This document shows, in pieces, positions 63,845 through 64,000 of a DNA stretch of 64,000 nucleotides (positions are counted from its first letter, which is position 1; every line of letters starts with the position of its first letter). Both the position numbers and the translations under genes were made by a program. The stretch spans positions 273,658 through 337,657 of the forward strand of contig NZ_RQGQ01000009.1 of NCBI RefSeq assembly GCF_004770265.1, written 5' to 3'. The notes under the pieces are model-generated. The model did not search any database and had not been told where the DNA came from. It was given only the letters and a program-made list of their open reading frames with translations. The stretch comes from Leptospira congkakensis (lineage in GTDB: Bacteria > Spirochaetota > Leptospiria > Leptospirales > Leptospiraceae).

Positions 63845-64000
63845 GCATAACGAACTAGTGTTCCCGAAGTTCCCTGTAGCTGAGCCTCCGAAGGAGGTGT
63901 TAGCGTCGGCGCGTCTTGTTGCGGAGCAAGAAGCGTGCCGGAAGGGAATTTGCCGCAGGCCGAGTGAGGCCTTGTGCCGAAACGTAGCGGGAAGACGCTG
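63845..64000. repeat. attC-like repeat R8, cut by the window edge
   Basis: Left box GCATAAC. The window ends at GACGCTG, just where the right box would begin, so about six bases are missing. The core is of the R1 type (CTTGTTGCGGAGCAAGAAGC, GTGCCGGAAGGGAATTTGCC). The inner stem AGTTCCC pairs with GGGAATT with one G-T wobble. At least one more unit is expected beyond. Confidence 0.82.

Larger units (their letters stand above)
56137..64000 (-). other. Integron-like gene cassette array (CALIN or part of a chromosomal integron)
   Basis: Eight related imperfect palindromes (R1-R8) alternate with seven units of one or two genes, all on the minus strand. Each unit is gene(s) followed by a repeat, as in integron cassettes. 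Repeat ends carry complementary 7-nt boxes and inner complementary boxes (for example GACTAACCG with CGGTTAGTC). Box variants agree between the two repeats that border one unit, as expected for crossover in G|TTATGC. The repeats are clearly GC-richer than the AT-rich genes they separate. No integrase is present; by gene direction it would lie beyond the right edge. Confidence 0.75.

Noticed and set aside
56137..64000. Reading the repeats as a CRISPR array
   Set aside because: The units are over 100 bases long, differ from each other and are separated by whole genes; there is no cas gene.
56137..64000. Reading the repeats as insertion sequences or a composite transposon
   Set aside because: No transposase is found in any repeat or unit, and no target-site duplications are seen around the repeats. 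The box co-variation across genes fits cassette recombination better.

Overview
The window is chromosomal DNA of a Leptospira species, probably from the saprophytic (L. biflexa-like) side of the genus. The evidence is the moderately AT-rich sequence, loose spirochaete lipoboxes, leucine-rich-repeat and Cys-rich lipoproteins, six-TM chemoreceptors, a tRNA-Ile/tRNA-Ala pair without rRNA genes, and the general gene set. The species call is inference; no rRNA is present to settle it.

From 1 to about 34 kb lies ordinary core genome in short transcription units: a CBS protein, hemW, three tRNAs, a bifunctional-nuclease-family protein, an MFS exporter, thiC under a TPP riboswitch, an acyl-CoA dehydrogenase, a metallo-beta-lactamase protein fused to two cNMP-binding domains, thioredoxin, panD, lipB, murJ, ileS, an LRR lipoprotein, a chemoreceptor, a SCO-like protein, speD, a GH13 glucosidase and STAS proteins. 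One small island interrupts this, a vapBC pair at 9.47-10.10 kb. From 32 to 35 kb is a small glycosyltransferase cluster, followed by a decaying kelch gene.

From 36.5 to 43.4 kb lies a coherent sulfate-ester locus: a membrane-anchored type I sulfatase, a lipoprotein formylglycine-generating enzyme that would activate it, an exported metallo-beta-lactamase hydrolase, a beta-barrel outer-membrane protein and an SdsA-type alkylsulfatase. An orphan IS1595/ISXO2-type transposase without a usable start follows. From 44.5 to 55.8 kb is accessory metabolism and regulation: a zinc-ribbon SDR, a soluble receptor with inverted domain order, an ABC exporter, a pseudouridine synthase, a thioesterase, a nucleotide-cyclase pseudogene, mepB-sugE, ArsR plus two SRPBCC proteins, DoxX/MarR, and a SRAP protein that lacks its catalytic Cys2.

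From 56.1 kb to the right edge is the most interesting part, a cassette array. Eight copies of a roughly 125-165 nt imperfect palindrome (R1-R8) alternate with single genes or gene pairs, all on the minus strand: vapBC, a lipoprotein, higBA, another lipoprotein, a divergent class III cyclase-like protein, a BamHI-like restriction-modification pair and a possible PD-(D/E)xK protein. Each repeat begins and ends with complementary 7-nt boxes (mostly GCATAAC and GTTATGC) and has inner complementary boxes, as in integron attC sites. Where a box deviates, the deviation is shared by the two repeats bordering the same gene, exactly as expected if recombination cuts between G and TT of GTTATGC. No integrase gene is in the window; gene direction places it, if it exists, beyond 64 kb. 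A worn remnant of the same repeat borders the isolated vapBC near 9.4 kb. I read the region as a spirochaete integron or integrase-less attC cluster; this rests on sequence pattern alone and needs a covariance-model search and the flanking sequence.
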